Below, piece after piece: positions 1 through 8,689 of a stretch of 64,000 bases of DNA. Position 1 is the stretch's first letter, and each line of letters begins with the position of its first letter. A program made the translations under genes and the position numbers. The DNA is taken from contig CAWFXC010000004.1 in the NCBI GenBank assembly GCA_963819735.1, positions 434,001 through 498,000 of the forward strand, written 5' to 3'. This DNA comes from CAWFXC01 sp963819735. GTDB lineage: Bacteria; Actinomycetota; Acidimicrobiia; IMCC26256; DASPTH01. Under the pieces are notes generated by a model. It was not told where the DNA came from. It worked only from the letters and a program-made list of their open reading frames with translations, and ran no database searches.

Positions 1-93
1 TTCAAGACGCGGTACCGGCCACTCAACGTGCGTCTCACAAACGTCTCGCGGCGGGTTGCATCGCGTCCGGGACGATCAGCGCGCTCACCGTCG

Positions 94-303
94 TCAGACT
101 CGCACCGCCTTGATCAGAACCCGCGATGGTGCCCGTCGGTCCCTGTCGAGAGGGGCGCGGACCTCCAAGACGCCGTCCGCGTACGTCGCGCTGACGTCCT
201 GATCGCTCGTTCCGCTCGGCAACGGAACGATGCGGACCAGACTTCCCGAAAGTGAGAGCACGTCCGGCTCCTTTCGGAACGGAGCGTCTATCGATCGAAC
301 CAA
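94..303 (-). pseudogene. C-terminal fragment of an Hsp20 small heat-shock protein
   Basis: The translated frame matches the second half of the alpha-crystallin domain: the strand VSATYADGVLEV is the same element as VSADYENGVLTV in the complete Hsp20 at 62257-62715. A normal Hsp20 has about 140-150 residues; here only about 69 codons are open, and the N-terminal arm and first strands are missing. The outermost start is a TTG. A GTG at 261 has a good AAAGGAG site six bases upstream and would give 56 residues, so a short product is possible. I infer a truncated remnant; a deliberately short domain is the alternative. Confidence 0.55.
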
Positions 304-487
304 TCGCGTGCCGCGGGCGTGTCTCGCTCCGCATCCGGTAGAGCCTTTGCCCTCAGCTGCTTTCCCATGGTCGTGTCCCTTCTCGTGTCGGCTTTGATCA
401 CCACCTTGGCCTCCAAGGAAGGTGATCGGTGTGCAACCTCTCGTGCCGCGGCGCCCAACGGTGAAACGATCGTTCGGAGCGATTCGC

Positions 488-1171
488 TCACGAGTGGGTG
501 TGCTCCGCTCGGTCGCGCAGACCTCTCATCATCTTCTGTTCCATGACGAAGTGCACGAGCGCGAACAGGCGGGAATCAGGTCCTCCCGATGACCGGACGA
601 TGAGCCGGCAGCGCTCATCGTCGATCGGTTCGACGAAGAAGCCCCATGCCGCGTGTGCCCTTGCGCCCGACTGCAGCCGCTGCCAGTCGTCGGGCGCGAC
701 CAGAACCAATGCCCTCGCTGGCTGTACCAGCGCCACGGTCTGCTTGCCGCGGTCGTGCCAGAGGCTTTCGTCGGCCAACCAGACCGTGTCGCCGGTGGAG
801 AGGTGCTGCCATTCGGCGACGATCTCCGAGGCATTCCGCATTCGCGCTCCTACGATGTTCTCGAGCGGGGTGTAGCTGTAGAAGCCGCCGCGGTCCTGAC
901 CGATCTGGACGAGCCATGTCCAAAGATTCTCAGCCGACGATTCGACGGTGATCGCCCGTGTCGAGCGCTCGCAGCCTGGGGTGACCAGGTCGTCGATCGG
1001 CAGTGACATTGTCAGCTCGGCGTCGGTTGCGCCCCACGCCTGATACCACGGCTCCAATCTCCGTGCGTAGGCCACGCCGAGGGCAGCGATGGCCGCGAGC
1101 CCGGAGAATGCCGCGACACCGCGTGCCCGTGGTGCAGACCTGCGCCGTTCGGTTCGGCTGACGGGTTGCAT
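488..1171 (-). CDS. SRPBCC-family protein with N-terminal membrane helix
   Basis: A 227-residue protein. Residues about 17-35 form one hydrophobic helix after a basic N-terminus. The rest reads as a START/Bet v1-like (SRPBCC) lipid- or ligand-binding fold of the kind annotated as polyketide cyclase/dehydrase, with the typical W-x-W-L-V-Q-I-G-Q-D-R-G-G-F-Y-S-Y segment near residue 90. The ligand is unknown. The ATG at 1171 was chosen because it follows GAGGTGAGCGCC; the frame stays open far upstream, but that part is arginine-rich and reads like non-coding sequence. It stands alone on this strand, divergent from the flavin-binding gene at 1385. Confidence 0.75.
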   Translation of the reverse strand: MQPVSRTERRRSAPRARGVAAFSGLAAIAALGVAYARRLEPWYQAWGATDAELTMSLPIDDLVTPGCERSTRAITVESSAENLWTWLVQIGQDRGGFYSYTPLENIVGARMRNASEIVAEWQHLSTGDTVWLADESLWHDRGKQTVALVQPARALVLVAPDDWQRLQSGARAHAAWGFFVEPIDDERCRLIVRSSGGPDSRLFALVHFVMEQKMMRGLRDRAEHTHS

Positions 1172-1384
1172 GGCGCTCACCTCGGACCTCCTGGTTCGGG
1201 ACCTCTCCGCTCTTCGCGCTGTTCTTCTCAAGCCGCTTCGGGTCACACTGACCACTGGGCTCGACCGGACACAGAGTCGAAGGTCATTGATTGTTCGTGG
1301 CCGCGACGGCGATGAGCGCGGAGTAAGGGGGCTTGGGACTTTCGCCCCTTTCGCACGTCGGTTCCGAGAGAGCTCAATTCGATC

Positions 1385-1831
1385 ATGGACAGCGCTCCCT
1401 ACCGCGACCTCCGAGCCAAGGAGTGCCGAGCACTGCTCCGATCCGAAGGCATCGGCCGCGTGGGCGTGAGCGTGAAAGCACTGCCGGCGATCTTTCCCGT
1501 CCGCTACGCGATGCTCGACGAGGAGCTCGTTTTCCCAATCTCTCGGACAGGGATGCTCCACGAGTCACTGTCCGGCGCGATCGTTGCGTTCGAAGCCGAC
1601 CGCATCGACCAAGCCCACGCTGACAGTTGGAGCGTCTTGGTCGTTGCAAAGGCGCAACTGATCACTGACCTTGACGACCTCGAGGAGGCTGGCCGTCTAC
1701 CACTCGCGGCGTGGGGTAGCGACCACGAGGCATGTTTCGCGCGAATCTCGTGCGAGCGCATTTCTGGACGCGCCTACAGCAGTACCCGGGTGCCCGCGAG
1801 CGGGTACTCACCCTCCGAACGGAGCGCGTGA
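1385..1831 (+). CDS. Pyridoxamine 5'-phosphate oxidase-like flavin-binding protein
   Basis: 148 residues, the usual length for the small split-barrel flavin-nucleotide binding proteins related to pyridoxamine phosphate oxidase and NimA. The N-terminus shows the family pattern: a helix with the EC-x-x-LL motif, then G-I-G-R-V-G-V and a strand leading to F-P-V-R-Y. These proteins bind FMN or F420 and are often stress-induced; the substrate cannot be told. The stop lies six bases before the GNAT/acyl-CoA ligase gene, so the two are probably co-transcribed. A broken N-terminal piece of a second family member lies at 7712-7842. Confidence 0.8.
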   Translation: MDSAPYRDLRAKECRALLRSEGIGRVGVSVKALPAIFPVRYAMLDEELVFPISRTGMLHESLSGAIVAFEADRIDQAHADSWSVLVVAKAQLITDLDDLEEAGRLPLAAWGSDHEACFARISCERISGRAYSSTRVPASGYSPSERSA

Positions 1832-1837
1832 GCGAAG

Positions 1838-4546
1838 ATGGCACAACGAGCCGAACCCGACGAATACGGCGCCGAGATCCTCCTCGCGGACGGCGGATCC
1901 GCACGCGTACGTGCCCTGCGCGGCGACGACGAACCGGCGGTCCGTGACCTCTACCAGAAGGCTTCCGACCGCAGCCGCTACCTTCGCTTCCTTTCGCCGC
2001 TTCCGGTCGAGGCGGCCGTGCGCACCGAGCGGCGGTGCATCGACGACCAACGCAGCTTCGCACTCGTCGCCGAGGTCGAAGGCAACGTGGTGGCAATCGC
2101 CGAATGTGACGTCCTCCACGAGGATGACGCGACCGGCGAGGTTGCGTTCATCGTGCGCGATGACTGGCAAGGACGCGGTGTGGGCACGATGCTGCTCGAA
2201 CACCTGGCCCGCGTCGCTGCCGAACGCGGAGTCAATCGCTTCGTGGCGACTTTCCTCCTCGAGAACAAGCCAATGCGGCAGGTCTTCGCCGATTCCGGCT
2301 ACACCGTGTCATGGGCGCCACCCAGCTGTGGCGTCGGGGAAGCAACGCTCGATCTCACCCCGAACACGAGTTTTCGAGCAGCCCACCGCGCACGTGAACA
2401 TACGGCAGCAGCGCGGTCCATGCAACGGATCTTCGCGCCGTCGTCGATCGCAGTCGTCGGTGCCGGACGTGACCTCGACTCGATCGGCAACCTCATCGTC
2501 CGCAATCTCGCCGCGGGTGGTTTCGTCGGGTCGGTCTTCCCGGTAAATCCTCACGCGCGGACGATCGCGGGGCTCCGCGCCTACCGGAGCGTCGCTGAAC
2601 TCCCGGACCCAGTCGATCTGGCGGTGATTGCGGTGCCGGCCGCTGCGGTCCTCGAGGTCGTGCGCCAGTGCGCCGCGAATGGCGCTCGTGCGGTCGTCGT
2701 GATCTCCGGCGGATTCGCCGAGCTCCCAGGTGGCGAACAGACCCAACGCGACCTCGTGGAGATCGCACGCCGCAACGGGATGCGCGTGATCGGTCCGAAC
2801 TGTGTCGGCATCCTCAACACCGACCCGGCCGTTCGCATGAACGCCACATTCGCGCCCATTGCCCCCGACCCCGGTCGAATCGGATTCGCGTCCCAGTCCG
2901 GCGGTGTCGGGATCGAACTGCTCTCCCGAGCCCACGCACTCGGTCTCGGAGTCTCGACCTTCGTGTCGCTCGGAAACCGAGCCGACGTCTCGCCGAATGA
3001 TCTGCTCCAGTACTGGTCCGACGATCCGACAACCGACGTTGTGCTGCTCTACCTGGAATCGATCGGGGATCCTCGCGAGTTTGCCCGCCTGGCCCGCGAC
3101 CTCTCACCTCGCAAGCCGATCGTCGCGATGAAGAGCGGCCGGAGCGCCGCCGGCGCCCGTGGCGCGCGATCCCACACCGCGGCGTTGGCCGATCTCGATA
3201 GCGCCATCGACGAACTCTTCCGCACCACAGGAGTCATTCGGGTCGACACGCTCCAGGAGATGTTCGATACCGCGGCGGTCGTTGCCCACCAGCCACTGCC
3301 GTCCGGGAGGCGAGTGGCCATCATGAGCAACGGTGGCGGTCCAGGGATTTTGGCGGCTGACGCCTGCGTCGCGGCAGGACTTGAGGTGCCGACGCTTTCG
3401 GACGCCACGCAACGGGCGGTGGAACGCGTGACGCCGCCCGGCGCCGGTGTCCAGAACCCGGTGGACCTCATCGCCGCGGCGAGCGCCGACGTCTACCGGG
3501 CTGCAGCACGCGTACTGCTGGCCTCCGATGAAGTCGACGCACTCATGATCTTGTACGTGAACCCGGGCATCACGCGGCTCGACGACATCAAACAGGCCAT
3601 CGCCGACATCGCCCGCGAAGCCGGCGAAATTCCGGTCGTCGCGTGCTTCCTGGGCATCGACGGTGTCGTTCGCCCCCTGACCGTGGCCGACACCTCCCGC
3701 CTGGTCCCGGCATTCGAGTATCCAGAACCGGCGGCGAACGCACTGGCGCGTGCCTCGCAACTGGGCGAATGGCGCCAGAGCCCACCGGGAACGATCCCCG
3801 AGCTCTCGGTCGCCCGCGCCCGGGCTCGCGAGCGCGTCGCGTCTCAGCTCGCCCAACGGCCCGAGGGCGGTTGGGTCGCGAACGACGTCGCGATCGGCAT
3901 CCTGGGCGACTACGGAATTCCAGTACTGGAAAGCCACTGTGCATCCACCGCCGACGAAGCGATTGCGATTGCGGAGCTGTGCGGCTTTCCGGTCGCCCTG
4001 AAAGCCGCTTCCCCAGACCTGCTGCACAAGACCGATGTTGGCGGTGTTGCGCTCAACCTCGATACGTGCGACGCGGTGCGCGATGCCTTCGCCCGCATGT
4101 GGCAGTCACTCGGCGAGACGATGGGTGGCGCGGTCGTGCAACCCATGGCCGACGCAGGGGTGGAAGTCATCGTCGGCATCAACCACGACCCGCGGTTCGG
4201 CCCCCTCGTGCTCTTCGGAACCGGAGGAATCGGCGCCGAGCTCCAACACGACATCGTGCTGCGCATACCACCGCTCACCGATATCGACGTGCACGACGCG
4301 CTCCATGCATTGCGGGCCTCGCCCATGTTGTTCGGCTACCGCAACTCGCCGGCGGTCGACATCAGCGCCCTTGGTGACCTGCTGGCCCGCATCGGCCGCC
4401 TCGCAGTCGACATCCCCGAAATCGCCGAGCTCGACTGCAACCCGGTCGTGGCCTCAACGAGCGGCGCCGTCACACTCGACGTCAAACTCCGGTTGGCGCA
4501 GAACCCGACACCGCATGATTTCTTCGACGAGGACCTTCGAACATGA
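1838..4546 (+). CDS. GNAT acetyltransferase / acyl-CoA ligase (NDP-forming) fusion
   Basis: 902 residues with three parts. Residues about 12-175 are a GNAT N-acetyltransferase with the acetyl-CoA loop D-D-W-Q-G-R-G-V-G-T. Residues about 195-640 carry the CoA-binding Rossmann domain (SSIAVVGAGRDLDSIGN) and the succinyl-CoA-ligase-like domains, including the phospho-histidine region R-S-H-T-A-A-L-A near 445. Residues about 670-890 form an ATP-grasp domain. Such proteins are annotated as acetate-CoA ligases (ADP-forming) or as Pat-type protein lysine acetyltransferases, in which the ligase part can be regulatory. The catalytic histidine is present, so ligase activity is possible. A decayed acetate kinase lies just downstream, which suggests this enzyme may now handle acetate/acetyl-CoA. 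The next gene overlaps by 4 bp. Confidence 0.9.
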   Translation: MAQRAEPDEYGAEILLADGGSARVRALRGDDEPAVRDLYQKASDRSRYLRFLSPLPVEAAVRTERRCIDDQRSFALVAEVEGNVVAIAECDVLHEDDATGEVAFIVRDDWQGRGVGTMLLEHLARVAAERGVNRFVATFLLENKPMRQVFADSGYTVSWAPPSCGVGEATLDLTPNTSFRAAHRAREHTAAARSMQRIFAPSSIAVVGAGRDLDSIGNLIVRNLAAGGFVGSVFPVNPHARTIAGLRAYRSVAELPDPVDLAVIAVPAAAVLEVVRQCAANGARAVVVISGGFAELPGGEQTQRDLVEIARRNGMRVIGPNCVGILNTDPAVRMNATFAPIAPDPGRIGFASQSGGVGIELLSRAHALGLGVSTFVSLGNRADVSPNDLLQYWSDDPTTDVVLLYLESIGDPREFARLARDLSPRKPIVAMKSGRSAAGARGARSHTAALADLDSAIDELFRTTGVIRVDTLQEMFDTAAVVAHQPLPSGRRVAIMSNGGGPGILAADACVAAGLEVPTLSDATQRAVERVTPPGAGVQNPVDLIAAASADVYRAAARVLLASDEVDALMILYVNPGITRLDDIKQAIADIAREAGEIPVVACFLGIDGVVRPLTVADTSRLVPAFEYPEPAANALARASQLGEWRQSPPGTIPELSVARARARERVASQLAQRPEGGWVANDVAIGILGDYGIPVLESHCASTADEAIAIAELCGFPVALKAASPDLLHKTDVGGVALNLDTCDAVRDAFARMWQSLGETMGGAVVQPMADAGVEVIVGINHDPRFGPLVLFGTGGIGAELQHDIVLRIPPLTDIDVHDALHALRASPMLFGYRNSPAVDISALGDLLARIGRLAVDIPEIAELDCNPVVASTSGAVTLDVKLRLAQNPTPHDFFDEDLRT

Positions 4547-4920
4547 ATGGACAACGACAGCTTCCACCCCAACCTGCTGACCTGGGGTACCAGCTCGATC
4601 AGCTCGCGGCACGCGCGATTCGGGCGGCGGCCGATCTGCGACGCCAGAGCCGCTCGATCCTGGAGGATCTCAACGCCTGCCGTTGCGACCTCGAGCAGGT
4701 GGGACAGCCCGATACCGGCGCTTGTCCTCCAGATGCTGGCGACCTCGCGAAGGCCGCGGCACGGTTGCACCTTCAGACAGACGACATCCGCCGACGTCTC
4801 ACCGAGGCTCAGAGCGAGGCAGCACACGCGTGGCGCGCGGTGCGTGACGGCATCAATACCTCACTTCGCGATGCATGCCGCGCGTTCGAGCCAACCACCT
4901 GCGGAGACACCCGCTCATAA
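4543..4920 (+). CDS. Hypothetical helical protein
   Basis: 125 residues, not recognised. The sequence is mostly amphipathic helix with heptad-like spacing (residues about 15-50 and 68-110), cysteines near 46, 48, 61, 112 and 119, and no membrane segment. The ATG overlaps the stop of the upstream acyl-CoA ligase fusion as ATGA, a strong sign of translational coupling. It may be a small partner of that enzyme, but the sequence gives no direct evidence. Confidence 0.6.
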   Translation: MNGQRQLPPQPADLGYQLDQLAARAIRAAADLRRQSRSILEDLNACRCDLEQVGQPDTGACPPDAGDLAKAAARLHLQTDDIRRRLTEAQSEAAHAWRAVRDGINTSLRDACRAFEPTTCGDTRS

Positions 4921-4925
4921 CCATC

Positions 4926-5345
4926 GACGCGTGGTGGCGCGGTGTCGACGAGCTGGAGGACACCCTGGAACACCACTCGGGCCTCTTCGGACTCTCCGAT
5001 GTGAGCGCCGACGCGCGAGAAGTGATCGCCGTTCGGGACCGCGGAGATCAGCGGGCGACGCGCGCTCGACGTCTCCGTCCACCGCATCAGCGCCGGTCGG
5101 CACGATGCTCGCCGCGCTCGATGGTCTCGATGCCGTGGTGTTCATGGGTGGTGTCGGCGAGCACGCGCCGGAGATTCGAGCCCGCGCGGTTCGCCCGTTT
5201 GCGTGTCTCGGCCTATCCGTCGACGATCAGGCCAAAGCCCGCGCGCGCCGACAGCTCGAGCCTCGACGCGTCCGTACGCATACTCGTCATAGCCAGTCAT
5301 GAAGACGCCGTCATCGCCGAGTCGATCCGCGCGCTCGTGAGCTGA
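4926..5345 (+). pseudogene. ackA: Acetate kinase remnant (C-terminal part, several frameshifts)
   Basis: Four consecutive pieces in changing frames match the C-terminal third of acetate kinase. These are H-H-S-G-L-F-G-L-S-D-V-S-A-D-A-R-E-V, then A-L-D-V-S-V-H-R-I, then the signature L-D-A-V-V-F-M-G-G-V-G-E-H-A-P-E-I-R, and finally V-R-I-L-V-I-A-S-H-E-D-A ending at the natural terminus. At least three frameshifts separate them and the N-terminal two thirds are gone. Acetate kinase converts acetyl phosphate and ADP to acetate and ATP; this copy cannot be functional. Its end overlaps the 3' end of the opposite-strand CHAD gene. Confidence 0.8.
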
Positions 5346-6262
5346 GCATCGTTCCAGGGTGCCGGCCAGGCGCGTCTGAACTCTCGCGCGTCAGCAGCGA
5401 AGGAACCGGCGATTTCACCCGCGGCAAAGGCGAGTTCAGGCTCTTCGAAATCCTTGACCGCTTCGAGCAGCCAACTCGCGGCGACGACCGCGTCGTGATG
5501 ACGACCGAGCGCGTCCTGCAGCGCCGCCAGTCTCTCCGCCACTTCCTGAGCGTCCTTCCCAACCACCGGTGCGATCGCCGCGAACGCATACCGAGCTTGC
5601 TTCACGCACTTACGCACCTCGTGCAGTCCGGCGTCGCTCGGCGGCATCGCAAGCTGGTCGATCCTGCGACAGAGCTTGCTCCACGGACGCCGTACCAGGT
5701 CCGCGGCACGGTCGGCCGCCGGTTGCGTACGTAGCGCCTTCGGCAACCTCGGGACACCCGCCGCTTCCACCAGTCGATCCACCAGGGTCAGATAGCGCGG
5801 TGATCGCATGGCATCCAGCAGCGCCTCACGACGGAGTCGATGGATCTCGTTGAGCCGATCGAGGAGTCGCGTCATCGTCCACTGCTGTTCCGTCGGGAGT
5901 TCCCCCGCCTTGGCGACGATCTTTACCAACAGGACGTCGAGATCCCGCACGCGCCCGAGCAGCTCATCAAGCCATGCCAGCTCGCGCCGGAGCGGTTCGC
6001 TCCAGCCTCGCTCCAGGATCGGCCGGAAGACCCGTAGGTCGGAGCGCAACCACCGAGTCGCGATGCGAGCCTGACGAACTCCCTCCGGGTCGTCACCGGC
6101 GCGAACGATGGGATCGCTGCCCAAGAGGAGCTCGACAGCCCCCGCGATCGCTCCCCGCACGAGCTCGTCCAGGGTCCAATCAGCCTGACCGCCAAGCTCA
6201 CCGGCGGGCGTCGCGAACCTCGCACTTGGGTTCTCGATCACCTCGACATCATGCGCGCCCAT
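5297..6262 (-). CDS. CHAD domain protein lacking two conserved histidines
   Basis: 321 residues, all helical, matching the CHAD fold (conserved histidine alpha-helical domain), a domain known to bind inorganic polyphosphate. The first half carries D-D-P-E-G-V-R-Q-A-R-I-A-T-R-W-L-R (residues 57-72) and the second half L-H-E-V-R-K-C-V-K-Q-A-R-Y. In the CYTH-CHAD protein of this window (59199-60722) the same places read G-V-H-Q-A-R and A-K-H-A-R-Y, so two characteristic histidines are arginine 63 and glutamine here. The protein may bind a different ligand or be a diverged paralogue. Its 3' end overlaps the acetate kinase remnant tail to tail. Confidence 0.85.
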   Translation of the reverse strand: MGAHDVEVIENPSARFATPAGELGGQADWTLDELVRGAIAGAVELLLGSDPIVRAGDDPEGVRQARIATRWLRSDLRVFRPILERGWSEPLRRELAWLDELLGRVRDLDVLLVKIVAKAGELPTEQQWTMTRLLDRLNEIHRLRREALLDAMRSPRYLTLVDRLVEAAGVPRLPKALRTQPAADRAADLVRRPWSKLCRRIDQLAMPPSDAGLHEVRKCVKQARYAFAAIAPVVGKDAQEVAERLAALQDALGRHHDAVVAASWLLEAVKDFEEPELAFAAGEIAGSFAADAREFRRAWPAPWNDAQLTSARIDSAMTASS

Positions 6263-6437
6263 GGCGAGTCCTCATCGAATCGCGGCCGTCACGACCATCG
6301 TGATCCTCCGCGCAGGCGCCTGATAGGGCCGTATGACCCGGAGGAGCGAATCGGGAGCCACCGACGACGGACGCGTTGGCCGATCGATATGACCTCCTCC
6401 TCTAGGCCACTGTCGTGGCGCAGGCCTGACTCGACCG

Positions 6438-6536
6438 ATGACAACGACCGCGATACCGCCCGGCCACTACGTCGCCGTCTGCTACCTGCCGGGCCACTAC
6501 CGCGAAGGCAAGCACCTGGACGTCACGGTGCCCTGA
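6438..6536 (+). pseudogene. Possible C-terminal remnant of a cupredoxin
   Basis: This 32-codon frame ends with G-H-Y-V-A-V-C-Y-L-P-G-H-Y-R-E-G-K-H-L-D-V-T-V-P, which resembles the C-terminal copper loop of plastocyanin-like proteins (Cys, then His four to five residues on, then Met in a G-M-H context; here the Met position is Lys). No upstream coding continues it in frame. The match is short, so it may be chance. The rest of the 6263-6618 spacer shows no gene. Confidence 0.3.
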
Positions 6537-6618
6537 CGACTCATCGGTCGTGTCACGGGAAAGAGTCGGCGGGCGTCTCGCGTCACGGACTCCGGCTCGT
6601 CGCGCTCAGCTGCTTCCT

Positions 6619-7032
6619 CTAGGCTTCGTCGGCCGCGATCCGGCCGACCGTGTGGAGTTCGACCACGATTCCGTCGGGATCGGGTACCTCGATATACCAA
6701 CCCAGGTGTCCTTCCTTCGGGCCGGAGTACCCAACTTGCAGTGCCTGCAGATGTCGACTCCAGCCGGTGAGATCGGCGACCTCGGAGATGCTCAACGCGA
6801 CGACGCAGAAGCCCCGGAGCGCGAGTGCACGTTCGGGCGCTGCGTGCAACCCGAGGGTCACCCCACACGCGTGGCCAACGACGACGCCAACGACATGGTC
6901 TTCTTCTTCGACGGTGAGGAGAGGCTCGAACGAGAACACGTCTCGGTACCAATCCCTACTCCGCATGACCTGCGATACAGGAAGCCGGACGTGATGCACC
7001 CCGAGAATGGCCGGGTACGGTTCAGTACTCAT
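6619..7032 (-). CDS. VOC (glyoxalase/dioxygenase) family protein
   Basis: 137 residues with the paired beta-alpha-beta-beta-beta modules of the vicinal oxygen chelate fold: an N-terminal strand I-L-G-V-H-H-V-R-L-P-V with the usual metal-ligand histidine, a helix R-S-R-D-W-Y-R-D-V-F, and the closing Y-I-E-V-P-D-P-D-G-I-V-V-E-L with the metal-binding glutamate. These enzymes include glyoxalase I, extradiol dioxygenases and resistance proteins; the substrate is unknown. The start at 7032 follows GGTGAG and fits family length; an upstream in-frame start would add 32 atypical residues. It lies 22 bases downstream of the universal stress protein gene on the same strand. Confidence 0.8.
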   Translation of the reverse strand: MSTEPYPAILGVHHVRLPVSQVMRSRDWYRDVFSFEPLLTVEEEDHVVGVVVGHACGVTLGLHAAPERALALRGFCVVALSISEVADLTGWSRHLQALQVGYSGPKEGHLGWYIEVPDPDGIVVELHTVGRIAADEA

Positions 7033-7054
7033 CTCACCCACCGCGAAAGAACGA

Positions 7055-7510
7055 TCACCTGCTTGCGGCCTCACCAAGGTCGTCGGGTGGCGGAACGATG
7101 ACGACAGGACATGGCGCTCGCTGCGCAAGTCGCTGGCTTACGGATCCGAGGAGAAGGCCGGCGAAGCCTCCCCTACCTCGGCTCCCGACGACGACCAGCG
7201 AAGCGTCGCTTCCCGCGGAGCGGAGCACCTCGTCCGCGCGGCCCTCGACCGCCTCGAGTCTCACATGTTCCCGCTGGGAAGGGTTCAGCACCGCGGCGGC
7301 GACGCGCTCGAGCGTCGCCTGAGCAGAATCCTGGGCATGGCGCTCCCATCGCTCGATGTCGGGGTTGTATCCGTCGATCCATGCAATGTTCAGCTCGTAG
7401 GCATGGATGACGCGCAACTGGCCGGCGGTCGCCGACGCTTCTCGCGCCGCCCACGCGAGTGCGGCACGAGCTCCAGTTGAATCATCGACCCCGACCACGA
7501 TCGTGTCCAT
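7055..7510 (-). CDS. Universal stress protein (UspA family)
   Basis: 151 residues, a full single-domain USP. The N-terminal strand is T-I-V-V-G-V-D-D-S and the ATP-binding motif G-x2-G-x9-G-S is present as G-S-R-G-R-G-G-F-A-G-L-L-L-G-S-V-S near residues 114-130, so this is the nucleotide-binding type. Members are cytoplasmic and induced by stress or stationary phase. It is probably co-transcribed with the VOC gene. A second, more diverged USP lies at 47195-47716. Confidence 0.92.
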   Translation of the reverse strand: MDTIVVGVDDSTGARAALAWAAREASATAGQLRVIHAYELNIAWIDGYNPDIERWERHAQDSAQATLERVAAAVLNPSQREHVRLEAVEGRADEVLRSAGSDASLVVVGSRGRGGFAGLLLGSVSQRLAQRAPCPVVIVPPPDDLGEAASR

Positions 7511-7711
7511 CTCTCGACTCCTCGTGCGCTGGCGATTCGCTCACCCAAACAGAGCAGCCCCTCTCGGAACAGGGCCGAAGGTCCGAAAGCACCGGATCGA
7601 TCCATCGCGAGACGGGCCCGAACGCACAGGTCAGGACCTTGGCCTCTTGCGGGCCGGTGACCCCCCCCCGATCCTGGAAGAGTCCACACCAGCGCAAAGG
7701 AAGAGCAGCGC

Positions 7712-7842
7712 ATGGCCGAAGCCTGGCTCGAGAACCGGTCCACGAAGAGTGTCTGCACCTACTGCGCGAGCACTCCGTCGGACGCGTCGCCATCGTCGTC
7801 GACGGCCACCGGAGACCCTTTGCCGACGTGTCGCGCCAATGA
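7712..7842 (+). pseudogene. N-terminal remnant of a flavin-binding (PPOX-like) gene
   Basis: The fragment starts with a good AAGGAAGA ribosome binding site and M-A-E-A-W-L-E-N, shifts frame after about 12 codons, then continues as E-C-L-H-L-L-R-E-H-S-V-G-R-V-A-I-V-V-D-G-H, the typical N-terminal helix and first strand of pyridoxamine-phosphate-oxidase-like proteins (compare the intact gene at 1385). It then ends at a stop. About 45 of the usual 140 residues remain. Nothing else is recognisable in the 7511-7906 spacer. Confidence 0.6.
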
Positions 7843-7906
7843 GCGCAAAGCTGGGAACCGCAACGCCGGATCGCTCCTTGCCGCCGCGTGCAACCGAACG
7901 CGGCGT

Positions 7907-8689
7907 CTACGCCCTGAGGTCGCGCCTCCGGATTCCGACGACCGCGACGGCGGTGAGCACCAGCGCGGCGAGTCCGAGGACGCCGAGGCTGCTGAAGTCG
8001 AAGCCGTGCGCGATCGGGTCGTGTCCTGAGTAGTAGTAGAAGGGCGAGAGAAACTTCAGCCAGCTCAGTCCGCCGATGAGCGGCGCGAACCCGTTGATGA
8101 GAAAGCTCACGATTGCGATCGCGGCGGTCCCTCCCGACGCGACGGCCTTCCGACCGGTCACTGCGGCCAGGGCGAGGGCAAGCGCACCGATTGCGAATCC
8201 GAAGAACGCGAGATGCACCGCGGTCGCGGTCTGGTCGGCGACCCCGATCCCACCGCCCGCGAGCGCCACACCGCTGATCAGCCCGACCCACGTACCGGCG
8301 GCCACGATGACAACGATCACCGCCACGGCCGCGGCGTCGGCCACCACGAGCGCCGAGCGGGGTATCGGATGTGCGAGCACGAGCGCGAGGATGCCGGCCT
8401 CTTCTTGCCCCGCGCTCAAGGCAACCGCGGCGACGATGGCCGAGGCGGCTATCACGAGCGGTCCGTAGACTGCTCCGATCTCGCTTCTCATCCACCCGGT
8501 GATCGTCCCGTAGTCGGCTCCGCCCAGCAGGTTGGCGACGCCGGTGGGGACATGCAATCTGCCGATCGTGCCACCGACCGAGGGGAACAGGGCCCCGACC
8601 ATGACGATCACCAACGCCATGCCGCAGGCGGTCACACAAGCCGTGACCCAGCGGAGGCGGAGGGCCATCACGAAGACCGCTCGATTCAT
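7907..8689 (-). CDS. ABC-2 type transporter permease
   Basis: 260 residues with six predicted membrane helices (about 8-30, 75-95, 115-140, 155-180, 190-210, 235-253) separated by short loops, the pattern of ABC-2 exporter permeases. The N-terminal M-N-R-A-V-F-V-M-A-L-R-L-R-W helix start is typical. The start overlaps the stop of the ATPase gene by 4 bp, so the two form one exporter. The substrate is unknown; related pairs export drugs, lipids or peptides. Confidence 0.87.
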   Translation of the reverse strand: MNRAVFVMALRLRWVTACVTACGMALVIVMVGALFPSVGGTIGRLHVPTGVANLLGGADYGTITGWMRSEIGAVYGPLVIAASAIVAAVALSAGQEEAGILALVLAHPIPRSALVVADAAAVAVIVVIVAAGTWVGLISGVALAGGGIGVADQTATAVHLAFFGFAIGALALALAAVTGRKAVASGGTAAIAIVSFLINGFAPLIGGLSWLKFLSPFYYYSGHDPIAHGFDFSSLGVLGLAALVLTAVAVVGIRRRDLRA

